Origin: Candidatus Gastranaerophilales bacterium
Lineage (GTDB): Bacteria > Cyanobacteriota > Vampirovibrionia > Gastranaerophilales > Gastranaerophilaceae
NCBI GenBank assembly: GCA_947587615.1
Contig: CANPYC010000004.1
Location: 1-64,000, forward strand
Direction of reading: 5' to 3'
DNA: 64,000 bases
The first letter of the stretch is position 1. Every line of letters begins with the position of its first letter. Under the pieces are notes generated by a model, which was given only the letters and a program-made list of their open reading frames with translations, was not told where the DNA came from and ran no database searches. This document shows positions 42,037 to 50,554 of the stretch, one piece after another. The position numbers and the translations under genes are program-made.

Positions 42037-43166
42037 TCTTCTAAAATATTTTCATCTTTCATTTTTTGAATTTTTCCCGTTCTGTTTTTCCAGCCTTTGA
42101 GAAATTCTTTTTGTTTGGGTTTATCTTTAACTATATCATCATAAAAGTTATTTCTTAATTTCATATATTTATCAAAATCCCCGCCTGATTGTTGAAGAAA
42201 TTTTTTCGCTCTACCTACCCCATGGTTAATAGCAGAGTCATAGTGCAGATATCTTAAATTTTTATCTTTAATTTTATCGGCACCTGAAGCCAAATAATAT
42301 TCCTTGTAATAGATTTCATTTGCTTCATCTTTGGTTATATTTTTGACATCTTTTAGCGGTCTGTTCATTTTTTTATTGTAAGCGTCAAATGTTCTTTGTG
42401 TTACGCCCATATTTGTTCTTCCACCCCTATCGTTTTTATTATCGACAAAACCGCCTTCTGCTTCATGGGTATATTTTATTATTTTGTTAAAGTTTTCATC
42501 TTGTATTTTTGATTTTACATTGGAAACATTAACTTCATTGTTATTAGAAGTATCATCATATTGAGCATGAAGCTTAAAAGGAGCTTGATTATCCTGCAAA
42601 TCCTTACGATTAGAATTTGCATTATCATCTTCAGAGATTTTGTCAAACATTTTCGGTTGATAAATTTCTTCTTTTTCTTTAGCTTCTTTATCGCCGGAAT
42701 GTGATTTAGTTTTAGTTTCATTTCCGGGTAACGGCGCTTCGATTTTATTTGTATCTTTATTATCTTCGTTATCTTCTATATCTTCAATATCTCCTAAGTA
42801 TGTTTTAACCTTATATTCATCTCCGGGTAATGGTATTTTAGAACTGTTTGTATCTTCAACTTCACTTGCTCCTCCCGTAAACAACCCCTTTCTTCTTCCC
42901 AATCCTTCTTCACTTATCCTCTTTTCTAATTCTTCGGGTGTTCTGAGCAAAATATCGGCACTTGTTGCCTTGTCGCCTAAGATATTAAGAAGTTCATCTT
43001 TTTTTCTTTGTTTTTTTCTTTTTTCATCCTCTTGTGCTCTTGTGTTGGCAAATAATGTGTTTGCTATTTCATCCGGTGACATGTGAGAGGTTGAGGTTAT
43101 TCCCCCGTTTTTGAAAGTAAATTTTTTGTCATCCGTCATAGAATTATTAGATATTCCCCAAGTCAT
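42033..43166 (-). CDS. Polymorphic toxin-like protein with GH108 muramidase domain
   Basis: A 377-aa protein without signal peptide. Residues 15-100 are the region conserved in the broken toxin (FTFKNGGITSTSHMSP, LLNILGDKATSADILLRTPEELEKR, LFTGGAS). Residues 105-215 are an acidic linker with two proline-glycine repeats (IPLPGDEYK, APLPGNETK). From about 222 to 377 lies a GH108/ZliS-type lysozyme: HEAEGGFVDNKNDRGGRTN with the likely catalytic Glu237, then GVTQRTFDAY, and a peptidoglycan-binding-like end (RYLHYDSAINHGVGRAKKFL). It should cleave peptidoglycan after export by an unidentified route. Alternatives are a phage-type endolysin or a host wall-remodelling enzyme. Confidence 0.8.
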   Translation of the reverse strand: MTWGISNNSMTDDKKFTFKNGGITSTSHMSPDEIANTLFANTRAQEDEKRKKQRKKDELLNILGDKATSADILLRTPEELEKRISEEGLGRRKGLFTGGASEVEDTNSSKIPLPGDEYKVKTYLGDIEDIEDNEDNKDTNKIEAPLPGNETKTKSHSGDKEAKEKEEIYQPKMFDKISEDDNANSNRKDLQDNQAPFKLHAQYDDTSNNNEVNVSNVKSKIQDENFNKIIKYTHEAEGGFVDNKNDRGGRTNMGVTQRTFDAYNKKMNRPLKDVKNITKDEANEIYYKEYYLASGADKIKDKNLRYLHYDSAINHGVGRAKKFLQQSGGDFDKYMKLRNNFYDDIVKDKPKQKEFLKGWKNRTGKIQKMKDENILED

Positions 43167-43364
43167 TTATTGTCCTCCTTGTATTCCTGTAAATCTTAAT
43201 TAAATCAATTTTTATCTATTTAAATAATAAAAAAACTCCGTAAAGTTCAATATCCATCTTCACCCTTTAAATAAATAAATAAATCTTGTATCTTTTTTAT
43301 TCATAGCCCAATTTGTCTTTTCTATTAATCAAACAGTAATTTATTTAAAATTAATTTACAAATT

Positions 43365-43393
43365 ATATTACAATATTATTTATATTTTGTCAA
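43365..43393 (-). promoter_or_regulatory. Promoter of the GH108 toxin-like gene
   Basis: On the minus strand TTGACA (43388-43393) and TAATAT (43365-43370) are separated by 17 bases. The predicted start near 43358 gives a leader of about 190 bases before the ATG, similar in sequence to the other two toxin-side leaders. A TCCTCC complement (GGAGG) lies just upstream of the start. The gap 43167-43509 otherwise holds only the rnpB promoter. Confidence 0.5.
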
Positions 43394-43471
43394 GAAAAAT
43401 ATTTTATATTTTTAAAAATTTTAAAATTCTTAACTATCTTTATAAATTTAGCTCGCAACTAAAAATTTGTA

Positions 43472-43500
43472 TTGTTACTTTCATTCGCTCATGCTAAAAT
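43472..43500 (+). promoter_or_regulatory. rnpB promoter
   Basis: TTGTTA (43472-43477) and TAAAAT (43495-43500) with 17-base spacing, the -10 being preceded by TG. A start about ten bases on agrees with the 5' end of the RNase P RNA at 43510. Confidence 0.5.
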
Positions 43501-43509
43501 TTTAAAAAA

Positions 43510-43832
43510 GTCGGCTGATAATCGCGCAGAATTGTAAAATTTTGTGAGGAAAGTCCGGGCAGTCCAAATAGCAAATTTGCTTGGGAAACCCAAGTGCCCG
43601 TGAGGGTGAGGACAGTGCCACAGAAAAGTAGAATGCTGTTTATTAACAGCGATTGTGCAACGGCGGAGTAAGAGCCCACCGCTGATATCGTGAGATATCA
43701 GGCATGGTAAACCCCGATTGACTGCAAGTTTGAATTTGTAAGAAGGTGCTATTTCCGCTCTTTTTAGAGATTACAAGAAAAAACGCATTAGACAGATGAT
43801 TATCTTAATACTGAACTCGGCTTATAACCGAC
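43510..43832 (+). ncRNA. rnpB: RNase P RNA component
   Basis: Type A bacterial RNase P RNA, the ribozyme that matures tRNA 5' ends. The hallmark GAGGAAAGTCCGGGC block lies near 43546-43560, followed by CAGTGCCACAGAAA and GGTAAACCC. The 5' GTCGG (43510-43514) pairs with CCGAC (43828-43832) to close helix P1, which sets both ends. The 323-nt length fits. It stands between the toxin-like island and the sigma factor and has its own promoter and terminator. Confidence 0.95.
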
Positions 43833-43835
43833 TTT

Positions 43836-43861
43836 CTGCCCTATTTTTAGGGCAGTTTTTT
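43836..43861 (+). terminator. rnpB terminator
   Basis: CTGCCCTA (43836-43843) and TAGGGCAG (43848-43855) form an 8-bp stem, followed by six T residues (43856-43861) that touch the stop codon of the convergent sigma-factor gene. Confidence 0.85.
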
Positions 43862-44876
43862 ATTCTAAACCTATATAATTTTTTAAATTAAGCGATAAAT
43901 TTTTATTTCTGCAAAGTTTTTTAAGTTTTGCAATTGCTCTTGTTTCAATTTGTCTTATTCTTTCTCTTGAAACACCATACCTTGAACCTATTTCATCAAG
44001 AGTTTTCTTTTGCCCGTTGTTATCTAAGCCATAGCGCATAATTAAAACATCTTTTTCTTTTGGATTCAATTGATTGAGCATTTTTTGAACATCTTCAAGT
44101 AAATTTTCCTGCGTAACTTTGGTGTCGGGGGTTAAATGTGTTTCATCAACAATAAAATCTGCTATTTTTGAAGTGTCGTCTTTTTGGTTGGCGGGTGTTT
44201 CAATTGAAATTGTACTTTGCGAACTTTTCATAAGAGCTACAAGTTTATTAACGGGCATATCAACTCGGGCTGCTATTTCTTCTTTTGTCGGGACTCTATT
44301 TAATTCTGTTGAGAGTTCAATTGTTGCTCTTTTTATTCTTGATAGTGTTTCAATCATGTGAACAGGGAGTCTTATCATTCTTGATTTATCAGCAATTCCT
44401 CTTGTTATTGCCTGTTGAATCCACCAGGTTGCATAAGTTGAAAATTTATAACCTTTTGAATAGTCAAATTTTTCTGCTGCTTTCATAAGCCCTAAGTTGC
44501 CTTCTTGAATTAAATCAAGAAAAGATAGGCCTCTTCCTATATATTTTTTTGCAATTGAAACAACAAGCCTTAAATTTGCATTTATTAAAATTTCTCTTGC
44601 TTTAGTTGAATGATTTTCTTTTATTTGTCTTGCAATTTCAAGTTCATCTTCAAAACTCAAAAGAGGAATTTTACCAATTTGTTGAAGGTAAATTTTAACC
44701 GAGTCATCAGATGTTATTGATTTATAGTCTTCTTGATTTCTTTGTCTGTCCTCGTCCTCATCCTCGTCTTCCTGCTGAGATGAAATTGAATTATCAATCT
44801 CTAACAGCGTTTCTTCGTCAAGGTCGTCGTATAAAAAATCGTTTTGCACTTCTTTATTCGAGTTTTGAGTTTTCAT
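43860..44876 (-). CDS. rpoD: RNA polymerase primary sigma factor (RpoD/SigA type)
   Basis: Directs RNA polymerase to -10/-35 promoters. The start is the ATG at 44876, set by GGAG six bases upstream (an in-frame TTG at 44888 is less likely), giving 338 aa. Regions: acidic N-terminus without a full region 1.1, region 1.2 (DSVKIYLQQIGKIPLL), region 2 (NLRLVVSIAKKYIGRGL, FSTYATWWIQQAITR), region 3 (RLPVHMIETLSRIKRA), and region 4 (TLDEIGSRYGVSRERIRQIE). The complete group 1/2 architecture and its position near rnpB are consistent with the housekeeping factor, but a group 2 paralogue cannot be excluded. Confidence 0.93.
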   Translation of the reverse strand: MKTQNSNKEVQNDFLYDDLDEETLLEIDNSISSQQEDEDEDEDRQRNQEDYKSITSDDSVKIYLQQIGKIPLLSFEDELEIARQIKENHSTKAREILINANLRLVVSIAKKYIGRGLSFLDLIQEGNLGLMKAAEKFDYSKGYKFSTYATWWIQQAITRGIADKSRMIRLPVHMIETLSRIKRATIELSTELNRVPTKEEIAARVDMPVNKLVALMKSSQSTISIETPANQKDDTSKIADFIVDETHLTPDTKVTQENLLEDVQKMLNQLNPKEKDVLIMRYGLDNNGQKKTLDEIGSRYGVSRERIRQIETRAIAKLKKLCRNKNLSLNLKNYIGLE

Positions 44877-44910
44877 TTTATTCTCCAAGTATAGGTATTA
44901 TATAATAATT

Positions 44911-45684
44911 TTAATTTTTTTTAAATTCCTTGTTTTTAAGCTCGATTTGTCTTAAAGCTTCGTATAGTATTACTGCGGTTGCTGCTGAAACGTTTAAAGA
45001 TTCAAAATTGCTTTTAAGTTTAATTGTAAAATCTGCTTTATTTAAAATTGTTTTAGATATTCCCGAACCTTCCGAGCCCATAACAAGAGCGAAATTTATA
45101 TCTGTGTAATCAATTTCATAATAATTATCTTTAGCTTGCATTTGTGTTGCAATTATCCAAAAGTTTTGTTTTTTTAATTTGTCAATACTGCTTGACAGGC
45201 TAGTTGTTTTTATAACAGGAATATGGTTAATTGCTCCCGAGGATATTTTTTCAACGGTTGAATTAACAGGGCAGCTTCTGAAATCAGATATCATAACACC
45301 GTCAAAACCTGCGGCAGCAGCAGTTCTTATAATTGCGCCGAAGTTGTGAGGGTCTGTAATTCTGTCTAAAATTACTATTCTTTTAAACCCTTCCTTTTTA
45401 ATGGCAAGAAAATCTTCTAATTCCATAAATTCAACAGGGGAAACACTTGCAATTACACCTTGAAAATTTACATCATCTTCAAAGTTTTCTCTAAACTTTT
45501 GCAAATTTGTTCTTTGGAGTTGAATAGAGTTGATATTAGCCAACTCGACAATTTTTTTAAGACGATTATCAAAAGATATTCCTATTTGTATGTAAATTTT
45601 GTTAACTCTTTTTGGAGAATTTGTCAGAGTTTCGATAATCGGATTTTTCCCGTAAATTAAGCTATTTTCGCCTGTTTTTCTCAT
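44911..45684 (-). CDS. rlmB: 23S rRNA 2'-O-methyltransferase, TrmH/RlmB family
   Basis: SPOUT-fold enzyme of the SpoU branch that methylates G2251 in the E. coli case. The 257-aa protein has an N-terminal L30e-like RNA-binding domain (IYGKNPIIETL), then motif 1 NFGAIIRTAAAAGF, motif 2 MGSEGSGIS and motif 3 LNVSAATAVILYEALRQ. These contain the knot and the catalytic arginine/asparagine region. It lies 34 bp upstream of the sigma-factor start on the same strand. The RNA target is inferred from family, not shown by the sequence. Confidence 0.9.
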   Translation of the reverse strand: MRKTGENSLIYGKNPIIETLTNSPKRVNKIYIQIGISFDNRLKKIVELANINSIQLQRTNLQKFRENFEDDVNFQGVIASVSPVEFMELEDFLAIKKEGFKRIVILDRITDPHNFGAIIRTAAAAGFDGVMISDFRSCPVNSTVEKISSGAINHIPVIKTTSLSSSIDKLKKQNFWIIATQMQAKDNYYEIDYTDINFALVMGSEGSGISKTILNKADFTIKLKSNFESLNVSAATAVILYEALRQIELKNKEFKKN

Positions 45685-45794
45685 TCTTTTATCCTATTTT
45701 TTTTGTATATTATTGTAAACTATATGTTTTTTATTTTTTTATATTGTATTATAAAATTGGAGTAGAATGAATAAGATTAGAATTTTATAGAGAG

Positions 45795-47513
45795 ATGTTA
45801 AACAGTATTATACCTTCAGGAAATCAAAAACAAATTGTCGGAATCGCTCTCACTCCGGGTATAGGCTTGGAGATGGTTATTCTCGACAAAGCAACTCATC
45901 AAATTGTAAATTACGGTCGTGAAAGAGTTGAGTATAACTTTTCAACAAGAGAAATAAATGATGCAGCTCAATTTAAGTCCGCTTTAGTCGGCTTAAAGAA
46001 TGCAATGAGAATCCCCACCGGAGCACCTGCTTATCTTGTTTTACCGAATGTTTACTTTGACTTTATTGAAGTTCCTACAAACATTGTTGATGTAGAAATC
46101 AAAACGGCAATTTTATCCAGAGCGGAAGACTTCTATTTATTTAAAAAAGAAGAACCCGCTTCAGGCTGGTGCGAAGTAGCTAACACATTTGCTTCAAGTC
46201 AAAAACGTCTTGCTTATGCTTCAATTCAAAAAAGAGTTGTTGATGAATTGAAAGATATTCTCGTTGAAGCAGGCTTTAAGGTAGCCGGAATTGAAGGCGC
46301 TTATGCTGCAACGTTGAGAGGTCTTTATTTGACAGGCGCTTTGGATGATGTAATCCTGGAAGACGCAACTTGGACAGGCATGATTATTAACACAAACAGC
46401 TATACGTTGTTTCAATTTGAAGGTAAAAACCTGATAGATTATAATGAAATCCCTCTTGCTACAAGATCATTCTCGACCGAAGAAGCCTATGCTGCTATTG
46501 TTTCAGGTTCATCTCAATTATTATCAAATTATTCACCTACTAAATTATTTTTAATAAGCCAAACTGATGAAATTTGCGCTAAAATTTTGAAAAAACAAAT
46601 GCAATATGATAGAGAAATTATTGCAATTGATACAAATAAATTTTCCGAAAGCCCCGTAGTTCAAGTCTTAAATGCGGTTGATTTTGATTTAGCAAATTCT
46701 GTTTCCCTGACGGCAATCGGTGCGGCTTGCATAAAGACTGATTTTGGTATGGTAATGAACATCTTAGCTGATGAAATGAATGCAAATTTAGGTATTTATT
46801 TTACTGCTAATGTTCTAGGAAGTCCGCTTGAAGTTACAAAAGAAGTTGTAATGCAAGCGGGTATTGTGATTGTCATTATATGTCTTATTGTGTTTGGCGG
46901 AATTACCGCTTTAGCTTCTTCAATCGCTGCTGCAAACGACAAACGGGCAAAGGATTTCCAAAGTCAAATTACGGAAATTGAAACTCAAATAAGCGCTTTA
47001 AGTAAAGATGAAGAGATTGTCGAAGAGGAAGAAGTTGAAGAAGTTGACATCAATGCTCTTATTGATGAAATAGCAACAGCAAATGTTTCTGCAATTAATT
47101 TTTACGATTCGATTTCTTCCGATATACCTAAAAACGTTTGGTTGACAAAATATTACAATAAAGCAGGTACAAAGCTTGCTGTTCAAGGTATAGCGGAAAA
47201 TATCGGCGATATTTATGAATACTATAAAAATTTAAGAATTGTTTCTCCGCAATCCGATATTAAACTTACAGAGTTAAAAGTTATAACAGAGGACGCTAAT
47301 GACAAATATTTAGCCAGTCTTGCTATTGATAAAGATGTGGATAGATTATACAGTTTTGAAATTTCCAACACTCAAATTGAGTTTAACGCTCCAAAGAATA
47401 ATCAGGACGGAGGCGGTGAAGATACAAAACAGGATGATGAATCCAGTGTAATTCCAAGAGCACCAATGGAAGACCCGTCGGATCAAATGCAGCCTACGGA
47501 AGATGAGGAGTAA
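45795..47513 (+). CDS. Type IV pilus PilM-PilN-like fusion protein
   Basis: Residues 1-335 resemble the actin-like cytoplasmic PilM fold (IVGIALTPGIGLEMVILDK, long alternating strands, an AAIVSGSSQLLSNY block). A membrane span lies at about 354-375 (VVMQAGIVIVIICLIVFGG). It is followed by a coiled-coil (380-430) and a PilN-like periplasmic end with DDESS and proline-rich tail. In most bacteria PilM and PilN are separate; here they seem to be one chain. The gene precedes a PilO-like one by nine bases. Twitching or DNA uptake is a possible role; secretin genes are not in the window. Confidence 0.65.
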   Translation: MLNSIIPSGNQKQIVGIALTPGIGLEMVILDKATHQIVNYGRERVEYNFSTREINDAAQFKSALVGLKNAMRIPTGAPAYLVLPNVYFDFIEVPTNIVDVEIKTAILSRAEDFYLFKKEEPASGWCEVANTFASSQKRLAYASIQKRVVDELKDILVEAGFKVAGIEGAYAATLRGLYLTGALDDVILEDATWTGMIINTNSYTLFQFEGKNLIDYNEIPLATRSFSTEEAYAAIVSGSSQLLSNYSPTKLFLISQTDEICAKILKKQMQYDREIIAIDTNKFSESPVVQVLNAVDFDLANSVSLTAIGAACIKTDFGMVMNILADEMNANLGIYFTANVLGSPLEVTKEVVMQAGIVIVIICLIVFGGITALASSIAAANDKRAKDFQSQITEIETQISALSKDEEIVEEEEVEEVDINALIDEIATANVSAINFYDSISSDIPKNVWLTKYYNKAGTKLAVQGIAENIGDIYEYYKNLRIVSPQSDIKLTELKVITEDANDKYLASLAIDKDVDRLYSFEISNTQIEFNAPKNNQDGGGEDTKQDDESSVIPRAPMEDPSDQMQPTEDEE

Positions 47514-47522
47514 TCGTTAAAG

Positions 47523-48131
47523 ATGAATAACAAATTCTTAGAGGACAATATATTAATCTTATTAGTTGTTGTAGTGGTTGTAATAGGCGGTATAGTTTTT
47601 GCTTCTAAGTCTGTTCCCGCTGCTATATCAAGTTTTGATTCCGTAAAAACAAAACAAGAAAGTCTTAAGAATAAACAAAGCGAATTAGTAAAAATTCAAG
47701 AGCAAGTAAAGAAAAAGGAGCAAGAAGCGCAAGCGGGTGAAGAAGAAAGCACGGAGCAAAAACAAACAAAAAGCGGTAAAATAATTTACGAAGTATTGGA
47801 ACAGCAATTCAGCCCCGAAGCTTCTTTTGGTATAATGTTTGAAAATATTTTATCAAATATTACAAACAGCGGTGTTAAAGTTAGAAAAATTGAATATAAC
47901 TACAATTTAACCGATGATAAAATTGCTTCGTCGGGCGCTGTCGGCTATAATGCTTGCGAACTTTCTTTTGTTACGGTTGCTAATTATTCACAACTTCAAG
48001 CTTTCTTTAAAAACATTGCAAAAGAAAATTACTTGAGTAATATTTATGAAGTATATATTGAGCCTTATGACAGAGATAAAACAATATTAATTGCCAAATT
48101 TAAAATAAGGCTGTATACAAAAACAATTTAG
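47523..48131 (+). CDS. PilO-like membrane protein
   Basis: A 202-aa single-span protein: membrane segment at 10-29 (ILLVVVVVVIGGIVFASKS), a coiled-coil at 40-90 (lysine/glutamine/glutamate-rich), then a ferredoxin-like alpha/beta domain ending in KFKIRLYTK. This matches the layout of PilO, which pairs with PilN in the type IV pilus alignment complex. Starts nine bases after the PilM/N-like gene, so both are co-expressed, and it ends in TAG followed by an intrinsic terminator. Sequence similarity is not strong, so the name rests on architecture and context. Confidence 0.65.
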   Translation: MNNKFLEDNILILLVVVVVVIGGIVFASKSVPAAISSFDSVKTKQESLKNKQSELVKIQEQVKKKEQEAQAGEEESTEQKQTKSGKIIYEVLEQQFSPEASFGIMFENILSNITNSGVKVRKIEYNYNLTDDKIASSGAVGYNACELSFVTVANYSQLQAFFKNIAKENYLSNIYEVYIEPYDRDKTILIAKFKIRLYTKTI

Positions 48132-48150
48132 CTTATTAATAAATGTTTAA

Positions 48151-48179
48151 CTGTCGGGGTTTTATTCCCGACAGTTTTT
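48151..48179 (+). terminator. Terminator of the pilus-like operon
   Basis: CTGTCGGG (48151-48158) and CCCGACAG (48167-48174) form an 8-bp stem, followed by five T residues. It ends the transcript of the two pilus-like genes. Confidence 0.85.
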
Positions 48180-48228
48180 ATATATAACTTTAAATTAATG
48201 AATGGCAATACAAAATAAAAGCATATAG

Positions 48229-48399
48229 TTAAATATAATTAACTGAATTTATAATTTCCTGCTTTTTTTGTCTGAAGTTTTTCATCTTAATTTTTTGCGC
48301 CAAGGCTTTCAGACGGTAGTCGTAATAATCAAAAATCAAAGAATCGCTAAGCATTATTTCTTCTTTTTGATATCTTTTCTGTTGTTCACTTTTCTTCAT
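48229..48399 (-). CDS. Candidate small protein, 56 aa
   Basis: On the minus strand an ATG at 48397-48399 opens a 56-codon frame reading MKKSEQQKRYQKEEIMLSDS and ending in NSVNYI. It is lysine/glutamine-rich and helical, with a tyrosine cluster DYYDYR. The stretch is less AT-extreme than its flanks, as expected for coding DNA, but the ribosome site (AGAG about 14 bases upstream) is weak. No family is recognised. It fills part of the 48132-48465 gap, where nothing else is seen. Confidence 0.4.
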   Translation of the reverse strand: MKKSEQQKRYQKEEIMLSDSLIFDYYDYRLKALAQKIKMKNFRQKKQEIINSVNYI

Positions 48400-48465
48400 A
48401 CTTTATATATCTCTTTTATATCTTATGTATATATAAAGTATTTTTTAATGAAAAAATTGCACCAA

Positions 48466-49266
48466 TTAATAAAAAACTAACATTTTTGTAATAAAAATTA
48501 ACGAAATTGTAACAAAAATTAAAAATATAATTAATCTGATAAAACTTTTCTTTTTTTCTTGCTGTGCTTTAAGCTCTTTTTTTGTCGGTTTTTTTGGTTT
48601 TTTGTTAATTTCATTTCTTAGCTTTGTTTTTGCTTCTTTTACTTTTTGCTTTACTTTTTCTTTTGTTGGGTTTTGAGGTTTTACTTTTCTTCCACCTTTT
48701 TCTTTTTTTGGCTGTTCATGATTTGATTGTTCTTTATTTGATTGTTCTTTTTTGGGGGTAATTTCTTTTGTTTGCTCAACCTCATCTATTGCACTTTTTG
48801 CCCTTTCAATATATTTATCAACAAGGCGCATTTGCTTTTGCGGCTTCCCCGTAATTAAAAGAGTTCTATCAAATTGAAGTTTGTTTATTTTTTCATCTTT
48901 TGTTTTTGAATAAGCATAGTTTATGCTTGCTTCAAAAGCCCGCTCAAACACTTCAAGAGCAACTGTGCTTTTGATATTTTCACCATGAGCGCATTTATTT
49001 CCTTCACGTTTTATAAAAAATAAGTCGTCAATAAACTCTTTTTCTCTTACCTCTTTAATTTTATCCTTCAAGCAATTAAGAGTATCATCAAAAGTCAGAC
49101 CTTCGCTTTGAGCGCCAAGAATTTGTTTTGCCATTTTTTCGGCAAAAATTCTAACCTGAATTGTTGATTGAGTGAAATATTCGTCGCAAAAAAGTTTTTG
49201 AGCGTCAACAATTGTATTAAAAAGCTCTTTATTTACATCTTTTAAAAAATCAAAATTAGTTTTCAT
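48466..49266 (-). CDS. HEPN/DUF4145-like tail-anchored protein, 266 aa
   Basis: Residues 15-135 form an all-helical domain with IQVRIFAEKMAKQ and FFIKREGNKCAHG (the N and His94 pattern of DUF4145-like HEPN folds). A lysine/proline/glutamine-rich low-complexity region covers 170-240 (repeats of KEQSN and HEQPKKEK), and a terminal hydrophobic segment (about 245-263) could anchor it. HEPN domains are often RNases or RNA-binding modules, but the R-x4-6-H nuclease motif is only partly present. It overlaps the end of aroA by 11 bases and is probably co-transcribed. Confidence 0.55.
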   Translation of the reverse strand: MKTNFDFLKDVNKELFNTIVDAQKLFCDEYFTQSTIQVRIFAEKMAKQILGAQSEGLTFDDTLNCLKDKIKEVREKEFIDDLFFIKREGNKCAHGENIKSTVALEVFERAFEASINYAYSKTKDEKINKLQFDRTLLITGKPQKQMRLVDKYIERAKSAIDEVEQTKEITPKKEQSNKEQSNHEQPKKEKGGRKVKPQNPTKEKVKQKVKEAKTKLRNEINKKPKKPTKKELKAQQEKKKSFIRLIIFLIFVTISLIFITKMLVFY

Positions 49267-50554
49267 ACTTTAGCTGCTTTATTAAGTTAAAAAACTCGGG
49301 GAACGATGTATTTATGCAATCAAGACCTTTTATGGTAAGTTTTTGTTTATTTATTAAAGATAAAATATAATACGTCATTGCAAGTCTATGGTCTAAAAAT
49401 GTTTCAAGAGTTGCGCTTTTATTAAAATCAACCTTGCCTTTAATTATAAAACCATCCTCTTTTTCTTTAATATCAACACCAAGAGTTGAGAACGACCGAA
49501 CAATTGTTTTAATTCTGTCTGATTCTTTGTTTCTTAAATCCTGCGCATTTGATACTTCGCAAATTCCTTGCGCTTGAGTGGCTAAAAGTGCCAAAATCGG
49601 AATTTCATCAATTAACCTTGGAATTAAATCGCCCGATATTTTAAAAGGTTTAATGTTTTTGGTGTAATTAACGGTAATATCGGCGCATAATTCATTTGAT
49701 AGAGTTTTTTGGTTCGATAATTCATAGTCAATTTGAGCAGTATCAAATACATTTAAAATTCCTGTTCTTGTAGGGTTTATCCCGACATTTTTAATTTTTA
49801 TCGAAGAATTTGGTATAATTGCGCTTGCTGCCATAAAAAAGGCGGCAGACGAGATATCTCCCACAATTTCAATATCTTTTGGGTTGAGGTTTGATTTTTT
49901 TATTTTTGTATAATATCCTTTTTTGTCTTTAGAGCAAACTATATCAGCTCCTAAATATTTTAGCATTAGCTCTGTATGGTTTCTTGATAAGATTGGTTCA
50001 TAGACAGTTGTAACATTCTCAATCCCGAGCCCTGCCAAAATTAAACAGCTTTTAACCTGTGCTGAAGCAATCGGGCTAAAGTATTCAATATTTTTTAGTT
50101 TTGTTCCTTCGATTGTCATAGGAAGTTTATTGTTATTTGAAGTAATTTTAGCGCCCATTTGCTCTAAAGGTTCAATAATTCGCTTCATCGGACGCTTAGA
50201 GAGGCTTTCATCTCCAATTAGCGTAACTTTGTAGTTGCTTCTTGCAAAAAACCCGCTTAAAAGCCTTGTTGTAGTACCGGAGTTTCCGCAATCAAGCTCT
50301 ATATTTTCTATATTTGAGCTATTGGATTTAAGCGTATTTGAACTATCTAAAATAAGCTCATTTTTTGATAAAAATTCATACTTTAGCCCTAATTTTTCTA
50401 AAATTTTAAGAGTCGAAATACAATCTTCGCATAATGACAGATTTTTTATTTTAATTTTAGAATTTAATAAAAACGCCAAAATCAAGCTCCGATGAGAGAT
50501 TGATTTATCGGGAGGAATTGTAATTTCGCCTTTTAGATAAATTTTATTTTCCAT
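49256..50554 (-). CDS. aroA: 3-phosphoshikimate 1-carboxyvinyltransferase (EPSP synthase)
   Basis: Sixth step of the shikimate pathway, joining shikimate-3-phosphate and phosphoenolpyruvate. The 432-aa protein begins MENKIYLKGEITIPPDKSISHRS (ATG 50554; an in-frame TTG two codons upstream is less likely), where the lysine and serine bind substrate. It also has LDCGNSGTTTRLLSG, and near the end DHRLAMTYYIL, family blocks for catalysis. The start overlaps the end of speE by 11 bases, so the two are coupled although their pathways differ. Confidence 0.94.
   Translation of the reverse strand: MENKIYLKGEITIPPDKSISHRSLILAFLLNSKIKIKNLSLCEDCISTLKILEKLGLKYEFLSKNELILDSSNTLKSNSSNIENIELDCGNSGTTTRLLSGFFARSNYKVTLIGDESLSKRPMKRIIEPLEQMGAKITSNNNKLPMTIEGTKLKNIEYFSPIASAQVKSCLILAGLGIENVTTVYEPILSRNHTELMLKYLGADIVCSKDKKGYYTKIKKSNLNPKDIEIVGDISSAAFFMAASAIIPNSSIKIKNVGINPTRTGILNVFDTAQIDYELSNQKTLSNELCADITVNYTKNIKPFKISGDLIPRLIDEIPILALLATQAQGICEVSNAQDLRNKESDRIKTIVRSFSTLGVDIKEKEDGFIIKGKVDFNKSATLETFLDHRLAMTYYILSLINKQKLTIKGLDCINTSFPEFFNLIKQLKYEN

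Noticed and set aside
43510-43832. rnpB as attachment site of the island recombinase
   Set aside because: No duplicated rnpB end or direct repeat could be found at the other island edge by eye.
48268-48480. Plus-strand 70-aa frame after the pilus-like operon
   Set aside because: It lies behind a terminator, lacks a ribosome site and reads as low-complexity F/I/L/S residues; the minus-strand 56-codon frame is more plausible.
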